From Sialis fuliginosa (lineage: Eukaryota > Arthropoda > Insecta > Megaloptera > Sialidae): a stretch of 64,000 nt of DNA. The stretch is from contig OY540812.1 in assembly GCA_961205875.1 (NCBI GenBank), forward strand, positions 9,548,001 to 9,612,000, read 5' to 3'. A program made the position numbers and the translations under genes. Below, piece by piece: positions 24,520 through 37,073 of this stretch (the stretch's first letter is position 1; each line of letters begins with the position of its first letter). The notes under the pieces were generated by a model. It saw only the letters and a program-made list of their open reading frames with translations, made no database searches and was not told the origin of the DNA.

Positions 24520-24640
24520 ACCTTTATTATATACCTGTCACGTAAGTTTGGACCACTGAATAAAAAGCTTTGAAATAATTCCACACAACTATCTTTGTCG
24601 AATCCACTGAAATGGGTTTCAGTTATCTTTGTCCTCATGC
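24520..24640 (-). CDS. possible orphan exon or small ORF, unrecognised
   Basis: In a less AT-rich stretch (about 24470-24740), the minus strand has an ATG at 24638 opening a frame MRTKITETHFSGFDKDSCVE that continues to LFSGPNLRD. It can be cut by an AG|GTATAT donor at about 24531. If unspliced, the frame runs 63 codons to 24447. The composition looks more gene-like than its surroundings. I do not recognise the product, and no matching upstream exon was found. It could equally be chance. Confidence 0.15.
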
Positions 24641-24740
24641 GTCACGCACTATTATATACGATTGTTTCTGTTACTCGTGCAATAACTTCACTGGCGTTGT
24701 CTTTTTCTGTTCGCATGCTGATTATGTATAATTAACAAGG

Positions 24741-25344
24741 CTAATTTTAGGTAAACATGTTTTGGGGTCGGTTGAATCTATTTTTAGATATATTGATAAG
24801 ATTTTTGTAGATTTTAATGTCTTTAACTCTATAACACTATAAAATATGTTGCCAAATTGATTGCAGGTGTAAAATGAGAAATTACAAGTTGTGCAATGTT
24901 TAGAATAGAAATTATTTTTTATCGTTTTATGTTAGATTAATAGTGTTTAAAATACGACGTATCCTGTGTTAAACTATTTAAAACACGAATATTATTATTA
25001 GATATAATAATAATATAATAATAAAAATTCTTTTTATTTTTTCAGATACCATTTGAGTGCATTATTGCGTAGAAATTATGTTATAAATAAATTAAATTGA
25101 ATTACTTAAGTTAAAATCGTTAATCACAAACTGGATAGTAATATAATAGATGGTGTAAACTCAAAAATAAAATAAGTTAAAATATGTACAAAAATGTGTG
25201 TTTAGACCAGAAAGAAAAATAACAACATGGTGTTATTTTTTTGACAAAAGAACTACAAACACTATATGTACATTTTAAAACACGTGTCGTTTTGGTTAAA
25301 ACACAAAATTATAGTACTGAAGAACTAGAATAAATTCTATTCAT
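24741..25344. other. AT-rich DNA, nothing recognised
   Basis: No supported feature. Confidence 0.35.
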
Positions 25345-25545
25345 TGAGTACGTTTACACAGCGCTGTTATTCTGGTTTTACTGTAACCGATGTAATAAAA
25401 CCGGGTGTAAAAGTTCGTGTAGACGGCGCTTTACACCTGACATAACTAATCAGGTTTAATTATGCTATTCCTCTTGGTCTACAGGAATAGTATAACTAAC
25501 CTGAAATAGAGCAGGAATAAAAACGCGTGTCAACAGCATGAACAT
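25345..25545. mobile_element. probable MITE with degenerate inverted ends
   Basis: The ends TTTACACAGCGCTGTTATTC and the inverse of GAATAAAAACGCGTGTCAAC are similar. The interior is GC-richer, with internal inverted pieces (CTATTCCT / AGGAATAG). No second copy was seen here. Confidence 0.35.
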
Positions 25546-26560
25546 AGTTATATCTATTTAGCAAACCCAAAAACTACGGAGTGTAGGGATTTCATCGTAA
25601 TGCACTTCGTATTAACATTTGAAAAAGCGTTGTCAGTTAAAACATAGTAAAACACCTGAGACGAAGAGATTGAAAACAAAAAATGCGTGATTCGTAGAAC
25701 GTAGACAAAGTATTTTTGGGATTTCTTGTTGGTACGCCATCGAACTTATAGCATACTTCAAATCGGAATTATAATTCCAGCTGACGTTACTTATTCTCGT
25801 ATATGTAAACAGCATCACTTAAAATGGTTATAGTAAAACTGGAACAAACATGTGAAGAAAGGTAACAAAGAATATGCCAGACTTATAACCATTTATAATA
25901 TTTACCGACTTACTTTAATTTTCACAGAAATTCTTAATAATTCTTTAAATAAAATTGTAAACCTGACTTAAACCATTTTATTCCACAGGGGCTTATATGT
26001 GTACAAATAAAAGGTATAATATACACAAATCTATTAAAATATACTCTAAAAGATTTTAATTCTTAAAGTAAATAACAAACTAAATAAAAAATTATGTAAT
26101 TATATAATTCTTATAAAGCAAAGTTAGTCACTTTGGTTTCTGAACGCCTCACTATTAAATTTATATCAGTCTTTTCATAAAGACAATGTTCAAAGTAAAG
26201 CATCAGAAACATTTTTACTATCTAGAGTTCCCACAGATAAAAGTCAAAATTTTTACCCGTTTGTAACTAATGTATCATTTTATAGTGTCCACTATATAAC
26301 TCTATCGCTCACATTTGATATAAGAAGCTATCATTTTTCGTTTTATTTTTCCTTTGCTTCAGGCAGCAACAGAAAAGACACAATGTAGGTACAATATATC
26401 TGACATAAAACATTTTTTATAGAGATAGTGAATAAATGTAAAAATAATATATATATCGTTCGGAAATATTGTACTCAATGAAATGAAATTTAAAAATAAT
26501 AGTTATTGTACCTTTCAGTTTTGATTAATATATAAAAAAAATATCTATGTATATATTAAA
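25546..26560. other. AT-rich DNA, nothing recognised
   Basis: Short open frames only. None shows a family signature. Confidence 0.35.
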
Positions 26561-26850
26561 CAGGATGTCTCGTAAACATACCGATAAACCGTTAATAAAT
26601 CCATGTCCGCAAACGAGCCGTTTTAGTAGTATAGCAAAAGAAAGGACTTTGAACAAAATCAATGGGCCTCTTGGTTGAAATTTCTTTTTTCAATCAAAAG
26701 GAAAAATTCATTGCTTTTGTGCAGGGTCCTTTCTTTTGCTCTACTGTTGAAATGGCTCATTTGCGAACATAGGTTTATGAACAAAAAGCGATTGTTTAAA
26801 TCTCCTCGACAACTCCTGAAGGTTTGTCTGTGTGTTTAAGAAAAACCCTG
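26561..26850. mobile_element. fold-back MITE, about 290 bp
   Basis: The inner arms (GCAAACGAGCCGTTTTAGTA... and ...CTGTTGAAATGGCTCATTTGC) are long near-perfect inverted repeats that include GCAAAAGAAAGGAC and its inverse. The outer ends CAGGATGTCTCG and AAAAACCCTG (TA to the right) are weaker. Confidence 0.55.
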
Positions 26851-27042
26851 TATATAAAACTAATTAATATAATAATAATTTTAACAATTAATTAACAAAA
26901 TGACAAATTTTCATTTACATATTTTCATTTCAATTTATTATGTATTTTAATTACATTACTAATAAATTAAAGTAATTAAAAACATTTCATATGATATTTT
27001 CCTTAAAACAACATAATTTTTCTGCTAAAGACTACTTTCATA

Positions 27043-27188
27043 AGCGGCCGTTTTTTTATCAGCCATAGTAGGTTTAATTTTTCATAAGACTAGATCAGAA
27101 CTCAGAACATAATAGCGCAGTCGTTCGGAATTTTTTTTTTCGTTTTTATCTTATTGGGGAGGTTGGCCTGATAAAAAAGTGCCGGTCG
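27043..27188. repeat. small inverted-repeat element
   Basis: CGGCCGTTTTTTTATCAG and the inverted CTGATAAAAAAGTGCCGGTCG bracket about 145 bp. It may be a MITE; no target duplication was established. Confidence 0.35.
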
Positions 27189-29427
27189 ATACCTTCTTAT
27201 ATACATTAAATTTAAAAGAAATTATAGATTTTATTTTTCAGTCGCAATATAAAGGACGTTGTTTTTTAATGATCAATTTTGACAATTTTCTTCGTTTATA
27301 AAAATAATCATTTATTTGGGGAAGGTCCATGTTTTGTGACGTATTATTAAGTTGGGGGTTGAAAAAAATGTATTTCAGCGTGAGAAAAGAGAAGGGGGGG
27401 GGGGGGGTAAAAAATGCATGACGCATTTTATGGATCACGTAAATGGTGAAAAATATCTATTGCATTTATATGTATATGTTACTTTGGTGCAATCGACGTG
27501 AATGTATTAAAATGCATTATCAGTGCGGATTACTTGTATACCTGCATCGAGTGCAAAGCTGCTAATTTAAGTGCACAAAATACCCACGTCTTCTCGGAAT
27601 TCTTTTCGAGCTTGTAAAAGAGCATTATTATTTTACTTATAGCGCAGAAATACCTGAATGCACGAGAGAGAATAAGTATATACATTTTACAACGAATGTA
27701 AAAAAATTAACAGTAGATTGAAAATTTTATTTTAAAACATGTGTCTGGAAATTCTCCGTGTGGTAGCAACAGCCACCCTCAAAAAAGATAATTAGTTTTT
27801 GTTTATTGTGATATAGTTACGAAATTTGGTAATCGGTTACTATATACTAAGTAATTTTCTGTATCGACTAATGATTATTTAGCATCGAAGTATATGGGAT
27901 TAACAAAAAAAAATAATTGAAAAGCCCGATTACCTCATACATTCCTAGGTTAAATACTAAACCGACTATCACATTTCATAACCGTATCACAATGGATTAT
28001 CCAGAAATTAAATAAAAACTAATAAATTTCGAGGGGTTATAGCTCCCTCTAAAAAATGTTTAAATGAAGTTTTTTTTACTTAAAATAATAGTGGTTAAAA
28101 TTTCTACACTCATTGTAATATTTCGAGTGTCGATCAAAATTCCGATAGACAAAATTTCGAAATTCAAAAATTTCGAATATAGATAAAATAAAAAATAAAT
28201 TATAAATGACCCAAACTTAATATTCCTTATATTCCGACCTCCCCGTTCATCAAGATCTGTTATCACCGACCCATCAGCAACTTCCAAATCTTCGTTAACC
28301 ATAAAACACACAAATATACGACACAGGCAACATAAACCTACACGAACGCTACTGACCTGTTTTACTAGAAGCGATTTTGTCTACTTTTCGCCAAGAAAAA
28401 AATTGATTGAAATAACTTTATAAGATTCAGAAAAACATACAGACTATATAAGGGGAGGGGAAAGGTTGTTTCTATGAAATTTACTGTTAATTAGAAAATA
28501 ATACTTTAATTATGAGCTAACAGATCAAGTTAGCAGCAGTATGTATTTTAGAATGCGGTACACTGTTTCTAAGAAACATCATATTGGATAACACAAATAT
28601 ATATATGTATATATAATATATGTTATTAAAAAATTCTTGGTTAAGGCCGCTATTACACTATCAAAGAAATTTGAGAGTGTAATTAGTCAACTTTTAAATA
28701 TTTTTGACATCTTTATATTGTTTCTATGATACTGACAGTCTCCCATATTTGTTTATAGTTTTTTGACAAATCTTTTGCATATTTCTTTGATAATGTTGGA
28801 GGTTATTTATGTTAAAAACTGTTATTGTCGACAGTAAAAAAATGATTTTAAAATAATTTTCTAGTCTACTATTTCATCAGGATTTTATTATTTCAATACC
28901 AATATAATATAAACCATGAATTCATAATGAAGTAAGACTTCCAAATTCAATTAAAATTTAAAAAAAAACAGCAACAGAGTAACCACAGTTTATCCGAACT
29001 GACCACAATTTCTTTTTCCGGTTTATGTGTTTTAAAATATATGTACAACTAACACATACGCATTCCATTTAAAAAACCGATAATGGTTTTGCACCGCTTC
29101 TATTTTGGTAACCATTTTCGTTGAATGGGATAACGCCACAATGAAGGGAAATCTGATGAAAAATTAAGCATGCCTCTGCATGAATGGGACCAGACAAAGA
29201 GCGCCGAGAAAGAGATGGATGTGTGATTAAATTTTGTATTTTGGTATCCTCGTTCTGCGAGAGCGTTTGGAGATTTTGTATAAATATTTCATAGTTTCAA
29301 GTGCTGCTGCTCTCTATGTTTGGATTTAAGATAATGTTTTTACTTCAGCGTACAATGAACATGTTTTGTTAAATATGGTGGAAAATCGATTAATAGATTT
29401 CGTTTGTTTAAGGTTATTTGAACATTA
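27189..29427. other. AT-rich DNA with poly-G tract and weak repeats
   Basis: Holds a run of about 13 G near 27395-27407 and a possible old inverted-repeat element at 28645-28800 (CACTATCAAAGAAATTTG and an inverted CATATTTCTTTGATAATG). No gene was supported. Confidence 0.35.
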
Positions 29428-30024
29428 TCTCTGTATATAAAAATGATTGTTCGTTTGTATGATAAGGATTATAGACTCAGGAATTACTGAACCGATTTCA
29501 ATGCAGTTTTTACCAATAGTTAGATAATTTTTTTGTGCATGTTTTGTTTCTATGATGTCAGAGCATACAACTGTCATTAATATAAAAATACAGTAGCCAT
29601 TGAATAAAGAATTCTATAATTTACGGTATTATTATTTTCAAATAGATGATTTTTAACACTTGTTAACAATTAAATATTTTAAAAATATATTGATCGAAAA
29701 TTGAAATATAAAGAAACATTTCACTTCCAAGAAAAGTAAAGTAAATAAATTAATTATTATGATTGTTGCTCACTTATTTATTTTTGATTTTCATACAAAA
29801 AAGACACGATTTTCTCAATAACTACTGAACGGATTTAATTCCGTAAAGGTGAAGTTTAGGTGTATAATTTTTGTATATTTTGTGTAAATTTCATGAAGTC
29901 AGAAAAAAAAAATTCGCGGTGAATCGTGTGTTTGGGCAAGTTGGGTGGGCATGTCGGGTGGACATGATTACTTTATGTTTAATTGAATTAATATCCCTAG
30001 GTAACACCGGATCCAATGCGCTAG
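29428..30024 (+). mobile_element. non-autonomous Helitron, copy 1
   Basis: It starts TCTCTGTATATAAAAATGAT after an A and ends AATGCGCTAG before a T, the A|TC...CTAG|T arrangement of Helitron insertions without target duplication. The GGTAACACCGGATCC segment just before the end is the conserved subterminal region. A second copy with the same ends is at 49597-50130. No Rep/helicase ORF is present. Confidence 0.7.
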
Positions 30025-30854
30025 TTTTATAGAAATGAAAAATGTGAAAAATTACAATAAAAAATTGCAAATATACATTTAATATGTAGTAAATAAAGTT
30101 TAGAAATTTTATATTTAACAAAAAAAAAATCTTATACTAATATAAATGTGTTTATGATTAACTTGTACACATAGGTTACTATACTTACTCCTATATATAT
30201 TTTGCACAAAAATAAAATTTCACTGTTAAAATAAAGTACATATAGTTTCTGAAAAATATCAAAACTGTCTATAAGAAAAGTTTAACCATAAAAATACGAC
30301 CCTCATCAAAATAAAGCAACTAACAATGTCAAAAATTTAATCCAAAGTAAACTTGTAGCCTTTTATTATATGTAGAGAAATGTACGGCACTTATTGCGTG
30401 GTCTTTTGACAAGAATACGGCACTTTTTAGAGCTCTCGCTGTATAAAGGGAATGTCTTTAAGTAGGTTCTTCAATTTTTATTGTTCTGCTCTCTATAAGT
30501 GTGCGCGCTCTCTCTCTCGTTTCAACATTCTAACTATATGCGATATATTTAAGAGGGGGAATTATAAGATATCGTCTTAATAAAATGAAATCTGTGTATG
30601 AATAAAATAATTTGTACTTTAAAACGACGAAATTTATTGCTTTTGCTTGAAAATGTAATTTTATTATTTATTTATTGCATGAAAATAGCTGTACTTAGAT
30701 ATAATAAAATATAGTAAATATATTTTTCAACTGAATTATAAGTTTTGGGTACCTGAATTGAGTATGACTATTATCTTAATGACATCTGTGTGTCTGTCGT
30801 TATGTGGATGCTATAGTAGATATTTTATATTTTTGAAAAGTTTCACTAGCAATA
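30025..30854. other. AT-rich DNA, nothing recognised
   Basis: A short (CT)n-like tract near 30508-30520. No gene. Confidence 0.35.
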
Positions 30855-30925
30855 CAGTAGACTTTCCATACTGTGAACCACGGGGCTTTGAGGATTGCGA
30901 GTTCACAGTATGGAAGTTAACGTGT
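30855..30925. mobile_element. tiny hairpin element
   Basis: ACTTTCCATACTGTGAAC (30861-30878) is followed 22 bp later by its near-exact inverse (30901-30918). The left end CAGTAGACTTTCC after TA resembles Tc1/pogo-type MITE ends. Confidence 0.45.
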
Positions 30926-31641
30926 TTAACCGGGTTCATAGAATGTAAACCGAAAATGGATGTTTGTTCTTGATAATTTTTAATTTTTTAAATAGTATGT
31001 AGAAGAGAAAATGTTGTAAAAAATGTTGCAGAAAATTTGTTATCAATAAAATTTTTTTTAATGGTTCGTAAGAGAAAGAAATGTTTTTAAATAAAAGTTA
31101 TAAAGAATATTATTATTTACAATTTAGCTATAATTTAATACATTTTTATAATACATATATCTAAAGAAAAATGTAGGTATTGGGTAAAAAAATTTAATTT
31201 CAATTAAAATAAACATAAAATTTCTTTTTCTTACTAAATTAAGTCAATAATATATGTATATGTATGTAGGTACCTATGTATTTTATATTCCGCGGTAAAA
31301 TATAAGATAAAAAGGCAGATAATATGATATACTTTTGAAATATGACATTTTGTAACATAAAAAAACATTTTAAAACTTTTTGCAGACACGTATCATTTGT
31401 TTACCATAAAATTATATTGGTGAAAAATAACTCCATTTACAAAATTACAAATACTATACAAGTGGTAAAACGTTCTTTATTTATTAAAAGTGTTTTTAAA
31501 TAGTTTATGTCATGAATATATGTGTATATTTATATTACTTAAAATATGTTCATAGATTAGTTAAAATATTTAAAAAATATTATATGTAATTCAAAGAAGG
31601 ATTCATGAGTATTTAGATACAAATTAGCTTTCTCTCGTACT
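30926..31641. other. AT-rich DNA, nothing recognised
   Basis: No supported feature. Confidence 0.35.
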
Positions 31642-32104
31642 CAGTGGCGCCGAAGCCTAGGGAGCAGGGAGCCCCCCAGAATTTTTAATGGAGGGCAATG
31701 ACTACTTTTTGCTCTCCTCTCCCCAAATTTTGATCCTGTTTTTTTAGGGCGGGTTTGAAGCGACGTGCAATTATAAAAATTAGTTTTCTGTAATTTTTTT
31801 ACTCTTAAAAATTCTTTAATTTTTGTAAACTGATCACAAACAAATTATAAAATGTAACCATGAGTTTAGTCAGAGACAATAAAAAAATGAGTACAGTGAA
31901 ACCTCGTTAGTACGTTTTTTTCTTCTTTTTTTTAGGTCCCGGTATCCTTTCATAAGACCTCATGTTAAAATATTTCGTTAGTACGTGTGTTTCCCCCAGT
32001 CCGTTTAAAAACGTACTAACGAGGTTCTACTGTATTTCTATTTATGTTTATTTTTAACAAATAATACGATATTAATTAAACTAAAGAAAATTGAAGTCAA
32101 TTGT
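31642..32104 (-). mobile_element. CAGTGKCGCCG-family element, copy 1 (interrupted)
   Basis: Matches the element at 47705-48495 in reverse orientation. One end is CAGTGGCGCCGAAGCC. It carries a nested pogo-type MITE at 31894-32032. At the place where copy 2 is interrupted, this copy is uninterrupted. Confidence 0.65.
31894..32032. mobile_element. pogo/Tigger-type MITE nested in a repeat
   Basis: 139 bp, inverted ends CAGTGAAACCTCGTTAGTACG-like (left) and CGTACTAACGAGG...CTACTG (right), flanked by TA at 31892-31893 and 32033-32034. CAGTRRAACCTCG ends with TA duplication are typical of pogo/Tigger elements. The homologous repeat at 47.8 kb has the single TA without the insertion. Confidence 0.8.
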
Positions 32105-33784
32105 TTAAAACATAGTACATTTAGAGTAATCTGTTTTCTAATAAACGAACTATTAAATATATCCAGTGGTTCTCAACATTGCTAAAATTAAATTTATTTA
32201 ACATAATCGAATAAATTGAAACACTATACGGTACGGAACACTATTACGCGAGGTTCGACTCGCACTTGACGAATTAAAAAAAAATCTGATTGCGAGCTAT
32301 AGAATACACGTGTTCCATTTAGGTACGTATGATATTTGTTATTACTGTCGCAAAATTCAACACTTTGGTAATCTGCAAATGATTAATGACATGTCGTAGT
32401 AAGAATTAGTGGCACTCGCGACAGTGGGCAAGCAAATGGTGCTTTGACTTTTTGACAAATGTGACGTTTACAATTTGGCGCCCTATCATCCTTCTTGCTT
32501 GTCTACAGTCGCACGCCTTTGCTTATGATCCTAACTAATTTTAGTGGATATTTTGAACATCAAAACGATGCGGCTTAAATTAAAAGCCATGCAATTTTGT
32601 TTTTATTAAATTATTTAAACTTGGGACTTGAATTTGCTACAAGCGATCAATAACATAATGTAACAACTAAATCAGATTTAATAGCAACTGGTGTTCCAGT
32701 ATTATTAAAGTTTGCATTACACCATGAAATATATAAAAAACTGTTTTATGTAACATATTTTAATAAATTTCCTTAATGATGAATTATTATAGAAATATAT
32801 TACTTTTGTGTTTCAATTATGTAACTAGGATTACAAAATATAATTCCTGATTACAACACGTTGTATCCTAGATTTTTATCATGACGTATTTTGTTGGAGA
32901 TGTAGATTATTTTTTCTAATTAAAATTTACATTTATATGCAAATGTTGTAGTTATTCTATGCGTTTTTATGTCATAGTTATGACAATTGTATGGTTTGTT
33001 AAATTTGCATTGTTCTATTAAATGTTGAAGATAGATATTATTATGTAGAGTTATATTAAAAGTAGTTTTTTAGATTGTGGATTTAGTCAAAGCATCCAAA
33101 ATTAATTATAACAGATGTAATAATATATGAAAAATGTTCAAACTCTGATAATGAGTAATATTTATGTATACATAATCACAAAAAGGGAACAAATTAAACG
33201 CACACTATTTTAAATGAAATGAGAAATAGTGAAGAGCATTAATTAAATTGACAGAAAAAAATTGTTCCTTAAAATAGCGAAATGAGTATTCGGTTGGTGA
33301 GATTTGTACTAAATAAGCAATATCATGTATTTATATAATATTTTATAAATCGCACAGAGTTGATAGGTCTATTCTAACACATCAACACGTGATATTTGAT
33401 AGTTGTGAAGTCGATAACGGCATATTCTTTAAATTTACCTTATTTCATTTTTTGGAGGGGGGGGGGAATGGAGTATCCCCTCCCAAAAATTAAAAGTTAT
33501 AAAATTAAAGCAATTAAACTATACAATAATAATGAACGCAAATGTTATTACGCAAAACAAAATTTTAATGCTCAAAACGAAAAATGTTATTGCTCAAATA
33601 TAATATTTTTAATGCTCAAAGTATATAAAATATTGCACGGTTAAATACTACCCATTTAAAAATATATTAAAGTTAAGTTAAATATATTTTACAGTGTTTA
33701 TATCAAATAAATAAAACATATATGTATGTATATATAAAAAAAGCAATACTCAATTGTGAGTACGGTAATATTTTTTATCTACAT
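32105..33784. other. AT-rich DNA with minor repeats
   Basis: No gene was supported. It includes a G-run hairpin (GGAGGGGGG... / CCCCTCC, 33453-33487) and a degenerate repeat of TGTTATTGCTCAAA-like units at 33540-33620. Confidence 0.35.
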
Positions 33785-34030
33785 AATGGATTATGATATT
33801 CAAAGAATGATCCGGAATTCTTGAAGAGAAAAAAGTTCTCATGACCGTCCCCGGGTCGGCCCTCTTGAGAGTCGACGCCACCGAGGTCAAACTGAGTATT
33901 AGAGGTAACCTGTGTGGGTGGTTGCTATTAACCCGCGTGACGTCAGCGGAATGGAACAAGGACGGTTGCAATGTTCTCTCTCTCTATCTACTCCATTCAA
34001 AACACGCTTGTATCGTCTCAGTTTGATTTG
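33785..34030. promoter_or_regulatory. GC-rich island, candidate promoter or exon
   Basis: The only clearly GC-rich, non-repetitive block in the middle of the window. Read on the minus strand (the jeb direction) it has a GAGA tract (33973-33988), a palindromic CRE TGACGTCA (33938-33945) and an arthropod initiator-like TCAGTTTG at about 33893-33886. A short open frame FDLGGVDSQEGRPGD follows and could end in phase 1 at a weak donor. The plus strand is also open for 62 codons from 33841. It may be a jeb promoter or upstream exon, or an enhancer. The sequence does not decide. Confidence 0.3.
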
Positions 34031-34086
34031 TACAATGCTGATGTTTAGAAGATACGTGTTCATTGTCATGTTTAGTTAAAATATAT

Positions 34087-34629
34087 AAGGTAGTGGCATC
34101 AGTCTTGGCAAGGACCCCTGTAATGGCAAAATTTTAATTAAATGTACTGAATTAGAAATATGTGTTGATATTTGATTACTACCATTCCTGAATATTAATC
34201 TATATACATTTAACTGTCCTACAGCGTGATTTGATGACATTTAAACTAATTATTAGTATAATTTATTTATTAATTATTATATTATCTTAGCAACTGCTTT
34301 ACATTATTTCAAATTTGACGATTCTTTCTTTTATATCTTTTGTGTCGTAGTACTTATCATTTTGTAATCATTAGCAAGTGTCCATCACTGCGTGCTTATT
34401 ACTGGTTTTACCTTTGCCATTACTGGAGAAAAAACATGAACAAAACAAAAGACTATAATTTAAAAAAACAAACTGTTTGGCGGGCTTTGGTAATTGAATT
34501 GATTAAATAAAGAATTACTTGTTTTATTAGTAACATGTGAGTTCATGAGAATTACAAAAAACAAGCCCATTAATAAAAAAAAAACCGAAAACTTGCTCTT
34601 ATAGCGGTCATAACTGGTGCCTTTACCTT
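34087..34629 (-). mobile_element. MITE, AAGGTACTGGCACCAGT family, copy B
   Basis: 543 bp. The ends AAGGTAGTGGCATCAGT and GGTGCCTTTACCTT match copy A (8415-8761) in inverse orientation, with shared interior including GGCGGGCTTTGGTAATTGA. Confidence 0.7.
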
Positions 34630-37073
34630 ATCTACATATGTACTCTTTAGATCAGAAACAGTCGTACGAAATTTTTTTTTTAAATGTTTATGTAGAAGGG
34701 TGGTATAGTTTTATTTTATTTTATTGAAGTTTTTCATATAAAGTCAACGTTTGAGAAATACCCTAGAGATTTCCTATGTAATTTGACCAACTTTCCAACC
34801 AAAAAATACCGTTTACAGAAGCCAACAAGTCTGCTTGCTTTTTTTTTCTCTAAATTATATTGAAGAACATAAATACATATATTAATTACATCGTATACAT
34901 ATAAATTAAATAAAAAACAAAATGTTGTTGAACATACATTGTAATTTAAAAGGTCATATACACATGAATACATATAAAATTACAAACACGTGCCTGTAAA
35001 AAATTTAAACTTTCAAAGTTTCACATTAACAAAAATACGTCCATTACGTTATTAGAAACAAAATAAATTACACGTATGTTGATACTCCTTCAACGAATTT
35101 TCACTTTTAATGAAATTGAAGCAATATAAATGTGTGTATGCATGTTACAACACAGAATGATAAATTGTTTGTATGCCATAGTGCTTCATTTAATGTTTAC
35201 AGATAATATAATTACGAATAACGTAGCTCAGTTTGCATAACGCTATAATTTATAACGCTCTCGTTCAAAATATTGATCAAGATTATTACACTATTGATTA
35301 CTTTTTTGACATGTATGGAGTTGAAATAGTATCTGTCATAAATATGTGTATATGAAAGATGTTTTTTATGTTGGCTTTTTTAACTATATTAGTAAATTCG
35401 ACCAATATTTCACCTGTCTTAACGGTAACATACACACATGATTTTTGTGTGCACATCTATGGCACAATACCAAACCTAACCTAACCTATCATTATCAAAT
35501 TTTATTTGTGTCAGATTATTTCTATTACGCGGTCTATTAACATTTTGATTTCGACGCAAAAATTGTCCCTCCTTATCTCTTTACTTTTCAATTCGATTTA
35601 TTAGCGTTCATCGAGGCATAACATATGTAAATATATTTACCGTTTAGTTTTAGACAAAAATGAGCGAAATCGTAACTGTAATTCAAAATGAATAAATTAA
35701 AAATTGGAAACAAATTTAATTTTCTATAATTAAGCGTAAAAACTTTTACAAAAAAATTTTTCAAATAAAAACACTGCAATTGAACGCGAATTGAAATCTC
35801 TATACGCATTCTTTACGTTTGATAGAAATCCAAAATATTTTTGTCGCTTGGTGGCGCTAAGAGTATAGAGAGGGAAAATTATGTAGGTAAACTTTATTTT
35901 ACCTGCCTTAATGGCAGTACCTTTCGAATGATATAACGGTAATTTTCGATGTTCACGTATAGAAAAGATCTGTCTGTTATTGAGAATCAAATGAGACAAC
36001 TGGTTTTAATAAAATATATTTTTTATTTTATTCCCCATACAAAACGCCAATGTAATAATTACAATAAAGATAATAGTAATAAAACGTAGAATAAAGCATT
36101 AATCGTAATAAATGGAAATAGAATCTATAAAATAAATTACACTATGAGGTTTTAGAAAATATTTCAAATTTTTGAATTGATCATTTTTTAGCCAAAACTA
36201 TATAAATGAAGTTATAAACTTAACAGGTGGAAATTAAAACTAAATAAAATTTTAATACTTTTAAATTATATTGTGTTGTGACTTGTAAGGTTTAAAATAA
36301 CATTTAGAAACTTTTAATTTGTTCATATTTAATCAATTTTTAACCGTTTTTTTCTCATAAATGATCAATATTAAAATATAAGTAAGTTCATTTTGACTCA
36401 CAACTTTAATTTGATTTGAATTAAAACATCATCATTGCAACTTAAATAATTTTATTGTTAAACAAACAATTCTAGTGAAATATTTTTTTTTTAAATTGGA
36501 CAATTTAAGAAAATATATTATAAAGAAACGTGAATATACAAATGTATGTATTTGAAAAATGTATTTTGTAAAACTGACTATGTCGGGATATGGTTCGTTC
36601 ATTGAAGTTGATATACTATATATTTCTACTTTATTTGAAAATTAATGTGCGACAAAAGTATTGAAACGTATGTACAATGTACAGCCTAAGTTACACAAAA
36701 AAACATTGGTCGTACAATAAAGAAGAACAAGAAGAGAAGTAACTACACTAACAAGGAAACTTCTCGAATTGTTCGACACCAGGACAAATCTCGTATTTCT
36801 TTCTTTGAATTTGTCAACGTGGAAAGATGTTATCAAAATAAATTCTTGTGTTTTAGCGCACTCGAGTGAAACCTAAAACTGTATTTTCCTTTATATTTAG
36901 TGGTAAGAATTGATGAAAAATTATTTTCTGTGCGAGAAATATCAATTTCAAGATAACATAATAGTAATTAAAATACTTTTTATTTAAGTACATTAAATGT
37001 GCCAAAAGGAAAAATATATCATTGAGATATATATAATAAATAATTCGGCCGAGATATACAAGGGTGTATGCCA
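34630..37073. other. AT-rich DNA, nothing recognised
   Basis: Several short open frames (60-90 codons) without family signatures. No splice-supported exon was seen. Confidence 0.35.

Noticed and set aside
33841-34026. Plus-strand 61-codon ORF in the GC-rich island
   Set aside because: Both strands are open because stop codons are rare in GC-rich DNA; no domain or splice support.
35473-35488. (CCTAA)n resembling the insect TTAGG telomere repeat
   Set aside because: Only about three units, with no array and no subtelomeric context.
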